NCBI GenBank assembly: GCA_030447145.1
Contig: JAUJLY010000009.1
Span: 1-20,136 of the forward strand
Direction of reading: 5' to 3'
DNA length: 20,136 nt
Source of the DNA: Thermomicrobiales bacterium
GTDB lineage: Bacteria; Chloroflexota; Chloroflexia; Thermomicrobiales; UBA6265
Both the position numbers and the translations under genes were made by a program. Under the pieces are notes generated by a model. The model saw only the letters and a list, made by a program, of their open reading frames with translations, was not told the origin of the DNA and did not search any database. Shown here one piece after another: positions 14,033 through 20,136 of this stretch. The stretch's first letter is position 1. Every line of letters starts with the position of its first letter.

Positions 14033-14854
14033 TTACGTCTCGCGAATCCAGTCCTGGATCACCGCGTCGATGTCGTGGGCGAGAGCATGCGGACGGCTGT
14101 AGGTCATGGCGTGGGGACAACCAGCCAGGATCCGGGCGCAGGCATTCGGCATCCGCTTCGCCATGTCGTGCACCCACCGCGGCGGCACGATAGGGTCGTG
14201 CTCGCCAGCAGCAATCAGGGCAGGCTGTTTTACATCACCAAGCCGCTCGAGTTGCTTGTCCACCATCGTCAAATGCAGCATCGACAGGGAATGTCGAATC
14301 CCGGCACGCAGGAGGTCCGGGATCCAGATGGTCCAGAGACTCTGCTTTTCCCGCGGGATATCCAGCGCTCCCCGAAGCGTCAGATGGAATCCGTTGCGCA
14401 CCACCGGATCCACCGTCGGGGCGGCGAGCACCATGCCGCGAACTAGGTCAGGACGCATGATTGCCAGCATTGTGACGACCTGGCAGCCAAGCGAGTGACC
14501 AACCAGAACTGATCCGCCAAGGCCGTGCTTGTCCATCCAGTCGGCCAAATGGATCGCCAGGGATGGAACGTCCCATGTCCGTGGTGACCTTGAGCGGCCA
14601 TATCCGGGGAGATCCGGAATATAGATGGGATAACGATCCTCCAGCAGGGCAGCCAGGGGACGAAAGTATGCGCCAGAGACGACAAGCCCATGGATCAGGA
14701 CGATCGGGGGATTCCCCAGGTCGCCATGAGGGGCAATCCGGGTGAACCACGTCTCCCCGCGGATGGTCATCCATTCGCCCGTCCACCCACGGGTCAGCGG
14801 CCATGCTTTCGGCAAGCTGCCGAAGACCTGGGCAGCCCATTGAGGCTCGCTCAT
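14033..14854 (-). CDS. Alpha/beta hydrolase, co-translated with Nudix hydrolase
   Basis: The 273-aa protein starts at the ATG at 14854, which overlaps the TGA of the upstream Nudix gene (TGATG). The full fold is present: 'PPIVLIHGLVVSGAYFRPLA' (HG oxyanion motif), 'YIPDLPGYGRSRSP' and 'SVLVGHSLGCQV', with nucleophile Ser121. Then come 'ALIAAGEHDPIVPP' with Asp220 and 'ILAGCPHAMTYSRP' with His248. The length and the short lid ('REKQSLWTIWIPDLLRAGI') fit the general lipase/esterase/haloperoxidase-like group. The substrate cannot be read from sequence. Coupling to a Nudix enzyme suggests shared control, not necessarily a shared pathway. It has no signal peptide and is cytoplasmic. Confidence 0.9.
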   Translation of the reverse strand: MSEPQWAAQVFGSLPKAWPLTRGWTGEWMTIRGETWFTRIAPHGDLGNPPIVLIHGLVVSGAYFRPLAALLEDRYPIYIPDLPGYGRSRSPRTWDVPSLAIHLADWMDKHGLGGSVLVGHSLGCQVVTMLAIMRPDLVRGMVLAAPTVDPVVRNGFHLTLRGALDIPREKQSLWTIWIPDLLRAGIRHSLSMLHLTMVDKQLERLGDVKQPALIAAGEHDPIVPPRWVHDMAKRMPNACARILAGCPHAMTYSRPHALAHDIDAVIQDWIRET

Positions 14855-15312
14855 CAGGCTCCCCGCCGAAGCGCCACGAGCGCCTTGCGTGCCCAGGTCG
14901 CGACCTCGTTCGTGAGATCTATCGTCGCGAACTCCTCCTCCGTGAACCAGCACATTCCTTCCGACACCTCTGGCAGCGATTTCTCGGTTCTTTCCACGAG
15001 ACGTGCGAAGTAGATGAGGTCAATGTGCTGGTGTCCGGGGCCGATATTCTCCAGCTGGACACCCTCAGGCCGGACAAGTTGCTGCGGGGCTCCCGGCTCG
15101 TCGACCTCGACTCCGCGCGGTCCCTCGAGTTCAACGATCAGCCCGGACTCTTCCTCCACCTCGCGAAGAGCAGCCTCGTCCGGAAGCTCATTCTGCTCAA
15201 TGTGCCCGCCGGGCGGAAGCCAGAGGCCAAGCTTGCGGTGCCTGTGCAGCAACACGCGGTCGTCATGAATCACAAAAACGGCGACCGTGAAGTCTCGGGA
15301 GGGCGTTGTCAT
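14854..15312 (-). CDS. Nudix hydrolase
   Basis: The 152-aa protein starts at the ATG at 15312 ('MTTPSRDFTVAVFVIHDDR'). This start is chosen by family length, as no good Shine-Dalgarno precedes it or the alternative ATG at 15396. The complete Nudix box G-x5-E-x7-REVEEESGL is seen at residues about 36-58 ('GGHIEQNELPDEAALREV', 'EEESGL'), with 'LGLWLPPGGH' before it. These residues bind divalent metal and cleave nucleoside diphosphate-X substrates. 'HQHIDLIYFAR' and 'WFTEEEFATIDL' resemble Nudix members acting on nucleotide sugars or damaged nucleotides, but the exact substrate is unknown. It is upstream of and coupled with the alpha/beta hydrolase. A gap of 119 nt separates it from the 2TM gene. 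Confidence 0.92.
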   Translation of the reverse strand: MTTPSRDFTVAVFVIHDDRVLLHRHRKLGLWLPPGGHIEQNELPDEAALREVEEESGLIVELEGPRGVEVDEPGAPQQLVRPEGVQLENIGPGHQHIDLIYFARLVERTEKSLPEVSEGMCWFTEEEFATIDLTNEVATWARKALVALRRGA

Positions 15313-15431
15313 ATGTTGGCCAAGGGGACTGAAGGGGATGTCATCTGCTTTGGGACCACTCGTGTATTGGATAGAAGGTGACCGGCTGCCCGGCATCGCC
15401 AGACGGGTGAAACGGATGAATCACCTCTGAT

Positions 15432-16031
15432 TTAGCTGTTCGAGTCCGGGTCGGGCGGTTTTGCACCGCTATCGGGCTGCCTGGTGGAATCCTCCGCGCG
15501 GGTCGTTGCGGGCCGGGCGAGCCAGGCAACCTGAGCGGCGGTTTGCCATGAAACGCGCTCAGTGTCCTTCGGTGGTGGAGGAGGCGCCTTCCATTGATCG
15601 GGGAGAGGGTCAGCTGTCGGTGCGGTCTCTGGAGTAGGCAGTGAACTCCAGGAACTTGTCGGCTCGGCTGGAGTCTCAGTCGCAGTCCACGTCTCCGCCA
15701 GTCTCCAGCGAACCTCTGATGCGGGACGAATGTCATCGTCTTCGGCGAGGAGCTGGAGGATGAGACTTGCGAGACCGGCAATGATCGCATGCATCACAAC
15801 GATCAGTGCCCATGCACCGATCAACGTCGCGGCCCAGACGCTGGCTGACCCAATCAGGAGATTGATCACGAGCAGCAGGACGCTCCCGAAAGCAAAAGCG
15901 CTGATGTGTGTGCGCACCAGGGAAAATTGCTGGGTTCGGTCAAGTACATCCCTGGGATTGTACGACGGCCGTTGTGGCGGAGACTCTTGAAGCCATTCCG
16001 GTTGCATCACCGGTTCTGTGGACGAGTCCAT
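15432..16031 (-). CDS. 2TM-domain membrane protein with proline-rich tail
   Basis: The 199-aa protein starts at the ATG at 16031, 13 nt after the DinB-like gene's stop; no clear Shine-Dalgarno is visible, which fits re-initiation. Residues about 37-95 resemble the '2TM domain' (PF13239). 'LVRTHISAFAFGSVLLLVINLLIG' and 'ASVWAATLIGAWALIVVMHAI' form two TM helices, with a His in each as in the family's 'R.H...Y..VN...' and 'W.......W...L..H'. The remaining 100 residues are hydrophilic, rich in Pro, Thr, Glu and Ala, with 'PTSSWSSLPTPE' and 'APPPPPK', and are probably disordered. In other bacteria the domain sometimes sits next to histidine-kinase parts; none is here. Confidence 0.75.
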   Translation of the reverse strand: MDSSTEPVMQPEWLQESPPQRPSYNPRDVLDRTQQFSLVRTHISAFAFGSVLLLVINLLIGSASVWAATLIGAWALIVVMHAIIAGLASLILQLLAEDDDIRPASEVRWRLAETWTATETPAEPTSSWSSLPTPETAPTADPLPDQWKAPPPPPKDTERVSWQTAAQVAWLARPATTRAEDSTRQPDSGAKPPDPDSNS

Positions 16032-16044
16032 GGTGATGCAGGAA

Positions 16045-16509
16045 CTAGGTCAGCAACTGCTTGATGCGCTGAAGCTGGTTCCGATCGCTGGCGGCCAGGT
16101 CCTGAACATGGTCCTGGATGCTCTTGCCGTCATCGGTCTGCTTCGTCCAGTCCTCATCGGTCAGGTTCTTCAGGAGGTTGAGCGTTGTCTCACGCGCGGT
16201 GCCGAACTGGGAGATCAGCATGACCGTTGTATCGTTGCGGTGCTCGGTGCCGATAACCGGATCCTTGTCAGCCAGGTTGGCATGAATCACACCCGTGATG
16301 CGTTCCTTTAGCGCCTGTGCGAACCGCATCTCGTCGATCCTCATTCGCGCGATCACCGAGCGCACGGATCCCCCTTCACCGCCAGCGGTCAGCCGCTCTT
16401 CTGGCAGTCGCCGGACATGGGTGTTGAGCTCACGATAGGTGTCTACGAGTTGATCGATCAGGGCGGCGTGGCCGCTGCCGCGTTGCGTCGACTGAATGCC
16501 GGTATCCAT
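16045..16509 (-). CDS. DinB-like four-helix protein lacking metal ligands
   Basis: The 154-aa protein starts at the ATG at 16509, with GGGAAGGAAC 7-9 nt upstream. The arrangement follows the DinB/YfiT superfamily: 'ALIDQLVDTYRELNTHVRRLPEERL', then 'GGSVRSVIARMRIDEMRFAQAL' (family: 'GSVRDVLAHIAHWE'), and a final 'DHVQDLAASDRNQLQRIKQLL' (family: 'HDRHHLAQI'). The three His residues that bind Ni or Zn in active DinB proteins are not present at these places: Arg55 region, 'ASDRNQ'. It is therefore likely a structural or binding variant, perhaps regulatory. It heads a two-gene operon with the 2TM protein. Confidence 0.7.
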   Translation of the reverse strand: MDTGIQSTQRGSGHAALIDQLVDTYRELNTHVRRLPEERLTAGGEGGSVRSVIARMRIDEMRFAQALKERITGVIHANLADKDPVIGTEHRNDTTVMLISQFGTARETTLNLLKNLTDEDWTKQTDDGKSIQDHVQDLAASDRNQLQRIKQLLT

Positions 16510-16750
16510 AGGTAATGTTCCTTCCCGATACATGTTTAGAGGTCGCTCATCCGGTCGGCTTCGCACGCCGTATACCAGTAGTTTCGCGGATTACAGCAGA
16601 ACCCGCTAGGGGGGGCACAAAGAGTGCGGATTGCGATGGGTAGTTCCCGGGCTGGGTGGTAAACTATCGGGAGAAGCAGGCAGTCACTCCCCCTCATCGG
16701 CATCACTACGGGCTGGCCTGTCGGCGCGTCAGGACATTGGAAGACGAAAG
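16510..16750. other. Divergent intergenic region
   Basis: 241 bp lie between the DinB-like gene (minus) and the zinc-ribbon-like gene (plus). Weak -10 candidates are TAAACT near 16661 (plus) and TATACG near 16570 (minus). Neither has a good -35. No coding signal is seen. Confidence 0.3.
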
Positions 16751-17140
16751 ATGTTCAGCATGAACAATTCCAACCCTTTTGCCCCCCAACGCGAACGTCT
16801 TCGAACGCGTACCCCAATGCGTTGTCCAATCTGTCATAGTGCGCTGGGCAAGGTTATTATTCGTGACATCGGTAGTGCCGCCCCTGGTGCGATTTGGCAG
16901 ATCCATGCGGGCGAATGCCCGGATCATGGATGGTTCCAAACCGAAGTCGTGCGGCGACCGCCACGCGAGATCTTCCCTGTTACCAAGCCTTTTGGTGCCG
17001 CCCGGCGCGTCGTGGTCGCTGGACGGGAGTACTACGCCTTCTCAACCGTATGGAATGAGCTCCCGGGTGAGGAGCGGCGTCAGCCAACCGACCCGCTGGA
17101 GGAGAGGTACTGGCAAGCACTGCCACTTCCTGGTGTTTAG
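16751..17140 (+). CDS. Small zinc-ribbon-like protein, unknown function
   Basis: The 129-aa protein starts at the ATG at 16751, with GGAAG 7 nt upstream; an ATG at 16760 is an alternative, and the frame is open further upstream without support. 'MRCPICHSALGKVII' (C25-x2-C28) and 'HAGECPDHGWFQTEVV' (C56-x2-H59) could make one Zn site of the Cys3-His or ribbon type. The strands between them ('DIGSAAPGAIWQIHAG') fit a ribbon. The C-terminal half ('REIFPVTKPFGAARRVVV', 'YYAFSTVWNELPGEE') is soluble, with a basic patch. I do not recognise a named family. It is monocistronic, followed by a structured region before the transporter gene. Confidence 0.72.
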   Translation: MFSMNNSNPFAPQRERLRTRTPMRCPICHSALGKVIIRDIGSAAPGAIWQIHAGECPDHGWFQTEVVRRPPREIFPVTKPFGAARRVVVAGREYYAFSTVWNELPGEERRQPTDPLEERYWQALPLPGV

Positions 17141-17182
17141 GCCGGCCGCCCAGCGGCACGGCTGCGAGTCCTGACCCGCTTT

Positions 17183-17220
17183 GGCGGTCCCTTGGTCCAA
17201 TCGCGACAAGGGTAGCCGCC
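17183..17220 (+). terminator. Bulged hairpin between zinc-ribbon-like and transporter genes
   Basis: GGCGG-T-CCCTTG (17183-17194) pairs with CAAGGG-TA-G-CCGCC (17207-17220) as 6 bp plus 5 bp around a small bulge, with a 12-nt loop. An overlapping CCGCCCAGGCGGGTTTATT (17216-17234) could form a competing hairpin ending in T's. It could be a terminator of the upstream gene or a leader structure for the transporter. Confidence 0.4.
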
Positions 17221-17295
17221 CAGGCGGGTTTATTGTGGAATCCAGCAGGGGGACCCCTGCAGTATTTCGTCGCTGACAAGCTGGAGAGTACGTTT

Positions 17296-18786
17296 ATGGC
17301 ATCAGGTTCAACTGTCCAGGACCGGACGCGGGAGCCGGAATCCCGGGGCAGGTTCGCGCCCGGTCTTACGCCACTCTCGCTCTTCCTGGTCCTGGTGCTC
17401 TTTTGGGTCCTGACCAAGACCGGGCTGGTGCTCGTCCTGGGTCTGCTGGCCCTCCTGCTCGGAACGGTTCTTGAGGGGCCTGTACGGCGCCTGGAGGATC
17501 GTCATTTCCCCCGCGCCGCCGCGATCGCAACGGTCTACGCCGTGCTGATCGGCTCGGTAGTGGCGCTCGTCCTCCTGCTCATGCCGGCAGTTCGGTCCCA
17601 GGCCGACGATTTTCAGGAGCAGATTCCAGTCCAGCTGCGGGAGCTGGAGCAGGATTGGGAAGAAAGCAGCAACCCCATCCTGAGTGGACCAGGACGTGAC
17701 TTCCTGCGCACCGGCATCGAGTTTTTCGAGGAACCCACATCGGCGGACGTTGCCGTGCCAGATGACGCCGCACAGCGCGCTATCCCGATCGTGACGACAG
17801 TTGGTGGCGCGCTGGTGTCAACGCTGACCCTGCTGGTTATCACCTTCTATTATCTGCTCGAGAAGAAACTTATCCGCGGTCTTGTGATCGAGCAGCTCAG
17901 CCCGAAATTCCACCCCCGTGTAGATCGCCTCTGGACCGAGGTGGAAAACAAGGTCGGTGGCTGGATGCGGGGGCAGCTGATGCTCTGTCTGATCATCGGC
18001 ACGATCGCAACAATCTCCTATGGGATTATCGGGCTCAGTTTCTGGCCGCTGCTTGGCCTTTGGGCAGGCATCACGGAGATCATCCCGATCGTGGGCCCCT
18101 GGCTGGGAGGTATCCCGGCGGTGATCGTGGCACTGACGCAGGGATGGCAGACCGCCCTGATTGTAGGGCTCATCATTCTTGGCATGCAGTCGCTGGAGAA
18201 CTGGTTCCTGGTACCGCGCGTGATGCGCGGTGCGGTGGGGCTGACGCCGCTGGCCGTGTTCCTGGCGATTTTGGCAGGAACACAATTAATGGGCATCCCC
18301 GGCGCGGTCCTTGCGATCCCCATTGCGGCGACCATCCAGGTCATTTTGACCGATTGGATCGATCAGCGGAAGATTCGCCGAACCTCGGAAGTGGAACCTG
18401 TTTCCGGGTGGCGGTGGATGCTCAATCGCGGTGTTGGCCGTGAGAACGCACCGGACGCAAGCGATGGCGCTCGTGGCAGCGGTGCGCCAACCGGTCGCAG
18501 GCAGAGTGTGAGCGACCAGGACGTTCTGGGGAGAGAGAACGTTGGAGAAGGGCCTCAGGGCGATGCGGGACCGGATCCGGACCGGGAATCAGACGAGACC
18601 GCGGTAGCGACCTGGCCGGCCAACCCCTGGAAAAACCGGGGCAGTGATGCCAGTGCGGGTCAGGCATGGCGGGGAATGCCGCGCCCGAAGCGACCGGGCA
18701 CACCGCCGGCAAGCCCGGCAGGGGAGCCGGTGCAGCGCGATGGGACCTCGACTGAAACGGTCGACAACAAGGACGATGGTACATAG
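17296..18786 (+). CDS. AI-2E/PerM family (UPF0118) membrane transporter
   Basis: The 496-aa protein starts at the ATG at 17296, with GGAGAG about 9 nt upstream. The family architecture is complete: TM helices near 30-65 and 80-100, a long non-membrane segment (about 105-170), then 'VSTLTLLVITFYYLLEKKLIRG'. Then come 'KVGGWMRGQLMLCLIIGTIATI', 'LWAGITEIIPIVGPWLGGIPAVIVAL' (split: LWAGITEIIPIVGPW, LGGIPAVIVAL) with the conserved P-x-x-G-P, and 'LENWFLVPRVMRGAVGLTPLAVFL'. It ends in 'GIPGAVLAIPIAATIQVIL'. Members export varied solutes (autoinducer-2, auxin-like compounds, ions), and the substrate is not deducible. The last 140 residues (about 357-496) are a hydrophilic, probably disordered cytosolic tail not typical of the family. 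Its gene ends 50 bp before the oxidoreductase. Confidence 0.92.
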   Translation: MASGSTVQDRTREPESRGRFAPGLTPLSLFLVLVLFWVLTKTGLVLVLGLLALLLGTVLEGPVRRLEDRHFPRAAAIATVYAVLIGSVVALVLLLMPAVRSQADDFQEQIPVQLRELEQDWEESSNPILSGPGRDFLRTGIEFFEEPTSADVAVPDDAAQRAIPIVTTVGGALVSTLTLLVITFYYLLEKKLIRGLVIEQLSPKFHPRVDRLWTEVENKVGGWMRGQLMLCLIIGTIATISYGIIGLSFWPLLGLWAGITEIIPIVGPWLGGIPAVIVALTQGWQTALIVGLIILGMQSLENWFLVPRVMRGAVGLTPLAVFLAILAGTQLMGIPGAVLAIPIAATIQVILTDWIDQRKIRRTSEVEPVSGWRWMLNRGVGRENAPDASDGARGSGAPTGRRQSVSDQDVLGRENVGEGPQGDAGPDPDRESDETAVATWPANPWKNRGSDASAGQAWRGMPRPKRPGTPPASPAGEPVQRDGTSTETVDNKDDGT

Positions 18787-18835
18787 AAGCCTTTAGAGGA
18801 TGTCTGTAACAGGGACGGGGAGACAATCACCACAC

Positions 18836-19627
18836 ATGGGCAATCACGAGATCAAGGTCGGCGTGCAGATTCAGCCGCAGCACGGAACGTTTGAGCAGAA
18901 CAGGCAGGCATGGATCGAAGCCGATGAGCTGGGCGTTGACACCATTTTCAATTGGGACCATTTCTATCCACTGACTGGCGATGCCAACGGCAACCATTTC
19001 GAGGCCTATACACTGCTTGGCTCAATGGCCGAGGTGACGGAGCGCGCCCAGATCGGCTCGCTCGTGTCGTGTAATTCCTACCGCAATCCTCATCTGCTTG
19101 CCGATATGGCGCGCACGCTGGATCACATCTCGGGCGGCCGGTTTATTCTCGGCATCGGCTCCGGCTGGTTCGAGCGGGACTACCTCAACTACGAGTACGA
19201 GTTCGGCACCGCTGCCGGCCGGCTGCAGGACCTCAAGCGGGACCTGCCGAAGGTCGTGGAGCGCCTCGGCAACCTGGTTCCCGGCCCGGTCAATGGTCAT
19301 ATGCCGATGCTGATCGGTGGCAGTGGGCCAAAGGTAACGCTGCGCCTTGTGGCCGAGTATGCGGATATCTGGCACGCATTTGGAACTCCAGAGGAGATGG
19401 CCAGGAAGGGTGAGATTCTCGACAGGCACTGCGCTGATGTGGGGCGGGACCCCAACGAGATCGAGCGCTCGTCTGGCATTAATGCCCAGACGCTGGATCA
19501 GGCCGACGCGTATGTGGAGAAGGGCTTCACCCACCTGATCATGGGCGTGACCGGACCGGAGTACAACCTCGGACCGGCACGGGAACTCGTCCAGTGGCGG
19601 GACCAGGCACGAAAGAACCGGGGATAA
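18836..19627 (+). CDS. LLM-class (luciferase-like) flavin/F420 oxidoreductase
   Basis: The 263-aa protein starts at the ATG at 18836, with GGGGAG about 14 nt upstream; an ATG at 18800 is possible but lacks support. A TIM-barrel of the luciferase-like monooxygenase family is seen. 'IKVGVQIQPQHGTFEQNRQAW' leads strand 1, 'GVDTIFNWDHFYPL' is the family's 'D.iw..DHf', and 'AQIGSLVSCNSYRNPHLLADMA' is typical (family 'lGt.V....yR.P..lA...a'). 'DHISGGRFILGIGSGWFERDY' is the signature motif. Later 'PMLIGGSGPKVTLRLVAEYADIWH' (split: PMLIGGSGPKVTLR, LVAEYADIWH) binds the phosphate of the cofactor. The family uses FMN or coenzyme F420. F420 is more likely in this lineage, which is inference. Confidence 0.92.
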   Translation: MGNHEIKVGVQIQPQHGTFEQNRQAWIEADELGVDTIFNWDHFYPLTGDANGNHFEAYTLLGSMAEVTERAQIGSLVSCNSYRNPHLLADMARTLDHISGGRFILGIGSGWFERDYLNYEYEFGTAAGRLQDLKRDLPKVVERLGNLVPGPVNGHMPMLIGGSGPKVTLRLVAEYADIWHAFGTPEEMARKGEILDRHCADVGRDPNEIERSSGINAQTLDQADAYVEKGFTHLIMGVTGPEYNLGPARELVQWRDQARKNRG

Positions 19628-19849
19628 CCGCGGGTTGCGTTGCCAGAGCGCGGCACGGTCCCTGCCTCTCGCATGGCTCGGTCCCAGATCATCTGGCACC
19701 TCGCAACGACAGGACGTTTCCGAATGGCAGACGGACCGCCGCATCGTCGCTGTTCGGCAGAATACTTGCGACAGGGCTCGCGGAAATAACGCGACGAGGG
19801 TAGGGGAGGCGATCCCCGGGATGCCCGATGAGAGCAGGAGGAACCGCAG
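19628..19849. other. Intergenic region, nothing recognised
   Basis: 222 bp lie between the oxidoreductase and the cupin gene. Its open frames are Arg/Ser-rich and lack ribosome binding sites. No hairpin or promoter stands out clearly, except for the strong Shine-Dalgarno (GGAGGA) at its end, which belongs to the cupin gene. Confidence 0.35.
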
Positions 19850-20136
19850 ATGGTCGAGAACCAACTCGGCGACAACGACACGATCTACGGGACATTCAAT
19901 CTCGCTGAGGTGATGTCCGAGTTTCCGCCGGATCCTGAGAGCGCGGCTCGCCATCGGGCGGAGATCCTGGTGAAGACTGACACGCTTCGAGTTGTGCTGG
20001 TCACCATGCTCAGCGGCGGCTTCATGCATGACCATGCCGCCCCCGGTCCGATCACGATCCACGTCCTCAAGGGTGTGATGAACCTCACGGTCGAAGGGGA
20101 GTCGCGGACACTCTCCGCGGGCGAGCTTATCTCACT
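19850..20136 (+). CDS. Cupin-domain protein, 5' part only (runs off the window)
   Basis: The frame begins at the ATG at 19850, with AGGAGG 8 nt upstream, and remains open to the window edge (95 codons visible). 'GTFNLAEVMSEFPPDPESA' is followed by 'ILVKTDTLRVVLVTMLSGG' and the cupin core 'FMHDHAAPGPITIHVLKG' and 'MNLTVEGESRTLSAGEL'. H-D-H and the later His of 'TIHVLKG' can be metal ligands of a small beta-barrel; the usual Glu of cupin motif 1 is not obvious. Such single-domain cupins are often metal-binding or sugar/acid-modifying proteins or stress-linked 'cupin 2' proteins. The 3' end and second motif are outside the window. Confidence 0.8.
   Translation, partial: MVENQLGDNDTIYGTFNLAEVMSEFPPDPESAARHRAEILVKTDTLRVVLVTMLSGGFMHDHAAPGPITIHVLKGVMNLTVEGESRTLSAGELIS

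Noticed and set aside
15313..15431. Longer Nudix start at ATG 15396
   Set aside because: The extra 28 residues are not Nudix-like and have no Shine-Dalgarno support; the start at 15312 gives the normal family N-terminus.
19022..20062. 346-codon minus-strand open frame across the oxidoreductase and cupin genes
   Set aside because: It is antisense to two recognisable plus-strand genes, and its composition is like other shadow frames in this GC-rich DNA.

Overview
The window looks like chromosomal DNA of a high-GC, Gram-positive-type or monoderm bacterium, most probably a Chloroflexota of the Thermomicrobia/Sphaerobacter kind. This is inferred from style. There is a Tat-exported beta-rich protein with 'ATPTASP'-type linkers. 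An ECF sigma factor is paired with an anti-sigma factor carrying a very long Pro/Thr/Ala stalk. There are DUF6157, LLM-oxidoreductase and Nudix genes, many GTG starts and good Shine-Dalgarno sites. No rRNA, tRNA, insertion sequence, phage gene or CRISPR array was seen.

Layout, left to right. 1-576 (-): a VC0807-family membrane protein gene interrupted by an in-frame amber codon. 715-2145 (+): folC, whose stop codon lies inside a perfect 58-bp palindrome. 2216-2410 (-): a 64-aa two-TM protein. 2664-3665 (-): a Tat-exported protein with two beta-domains. 3960-4292 (+): a DUF2007-like protein whose 3' end overlaps a convergent two-gene operon. 4210-5036 (-): that operon, encoding an archease-like protein and a DUF2283-like protein, translationally coupled by ATGA. 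5155-6108 (+): a YihY/BrkB membrane protein, followed by a near-perfect parS centromere site. 6442-9401 (+): an ECF sigma factor coupled to an 801-aa membrane anti-sigma factor with a zinc finger, one TM segment, a PT-rich stalk and a propeller-like outer domain. 9517-11534 (+): a macro-domain protein and an alpha/beta hydrolase, 14 nt apart. 11582-12013 (-): DUF6157. 12171-13844 (+): a GT-C/DUF2142-like membrane glycosyltransferase. 14033-15312 (-): a Nudix hydrolase coupled to an alpha/beta hydrolase. 15432-16509 (-): a DinB-like protein and a 2TM protein. 16751-17140 (+): a small zinc-ribbon-like unknown. 17296-18786 (+): an AI-2E/PerM family transporter with a long cytosolic tail. 18836-19627 (+): an LLM-class flavin oxidoreductase. 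19850 to the right edge (+): a truncated cupin.

The clearest functional unit is the sigma/anti-sigma pair, a transmembrane signalling switch whose outer domain is probably the sensor. The other genes are mostly single housekeeping or hypothetical genes in short operons. The points most worth a second look are the parS site, the 58-bp palindrome, the degenerate archease operon, the stalked anti-sigma factor, a 14-bp palindrome shared by two intergenic regions, and the interrupted VC0807 gene. I see no defence island or other obviously new multi-gene system. Functional calls rest on remembered family motifs, without database searches.
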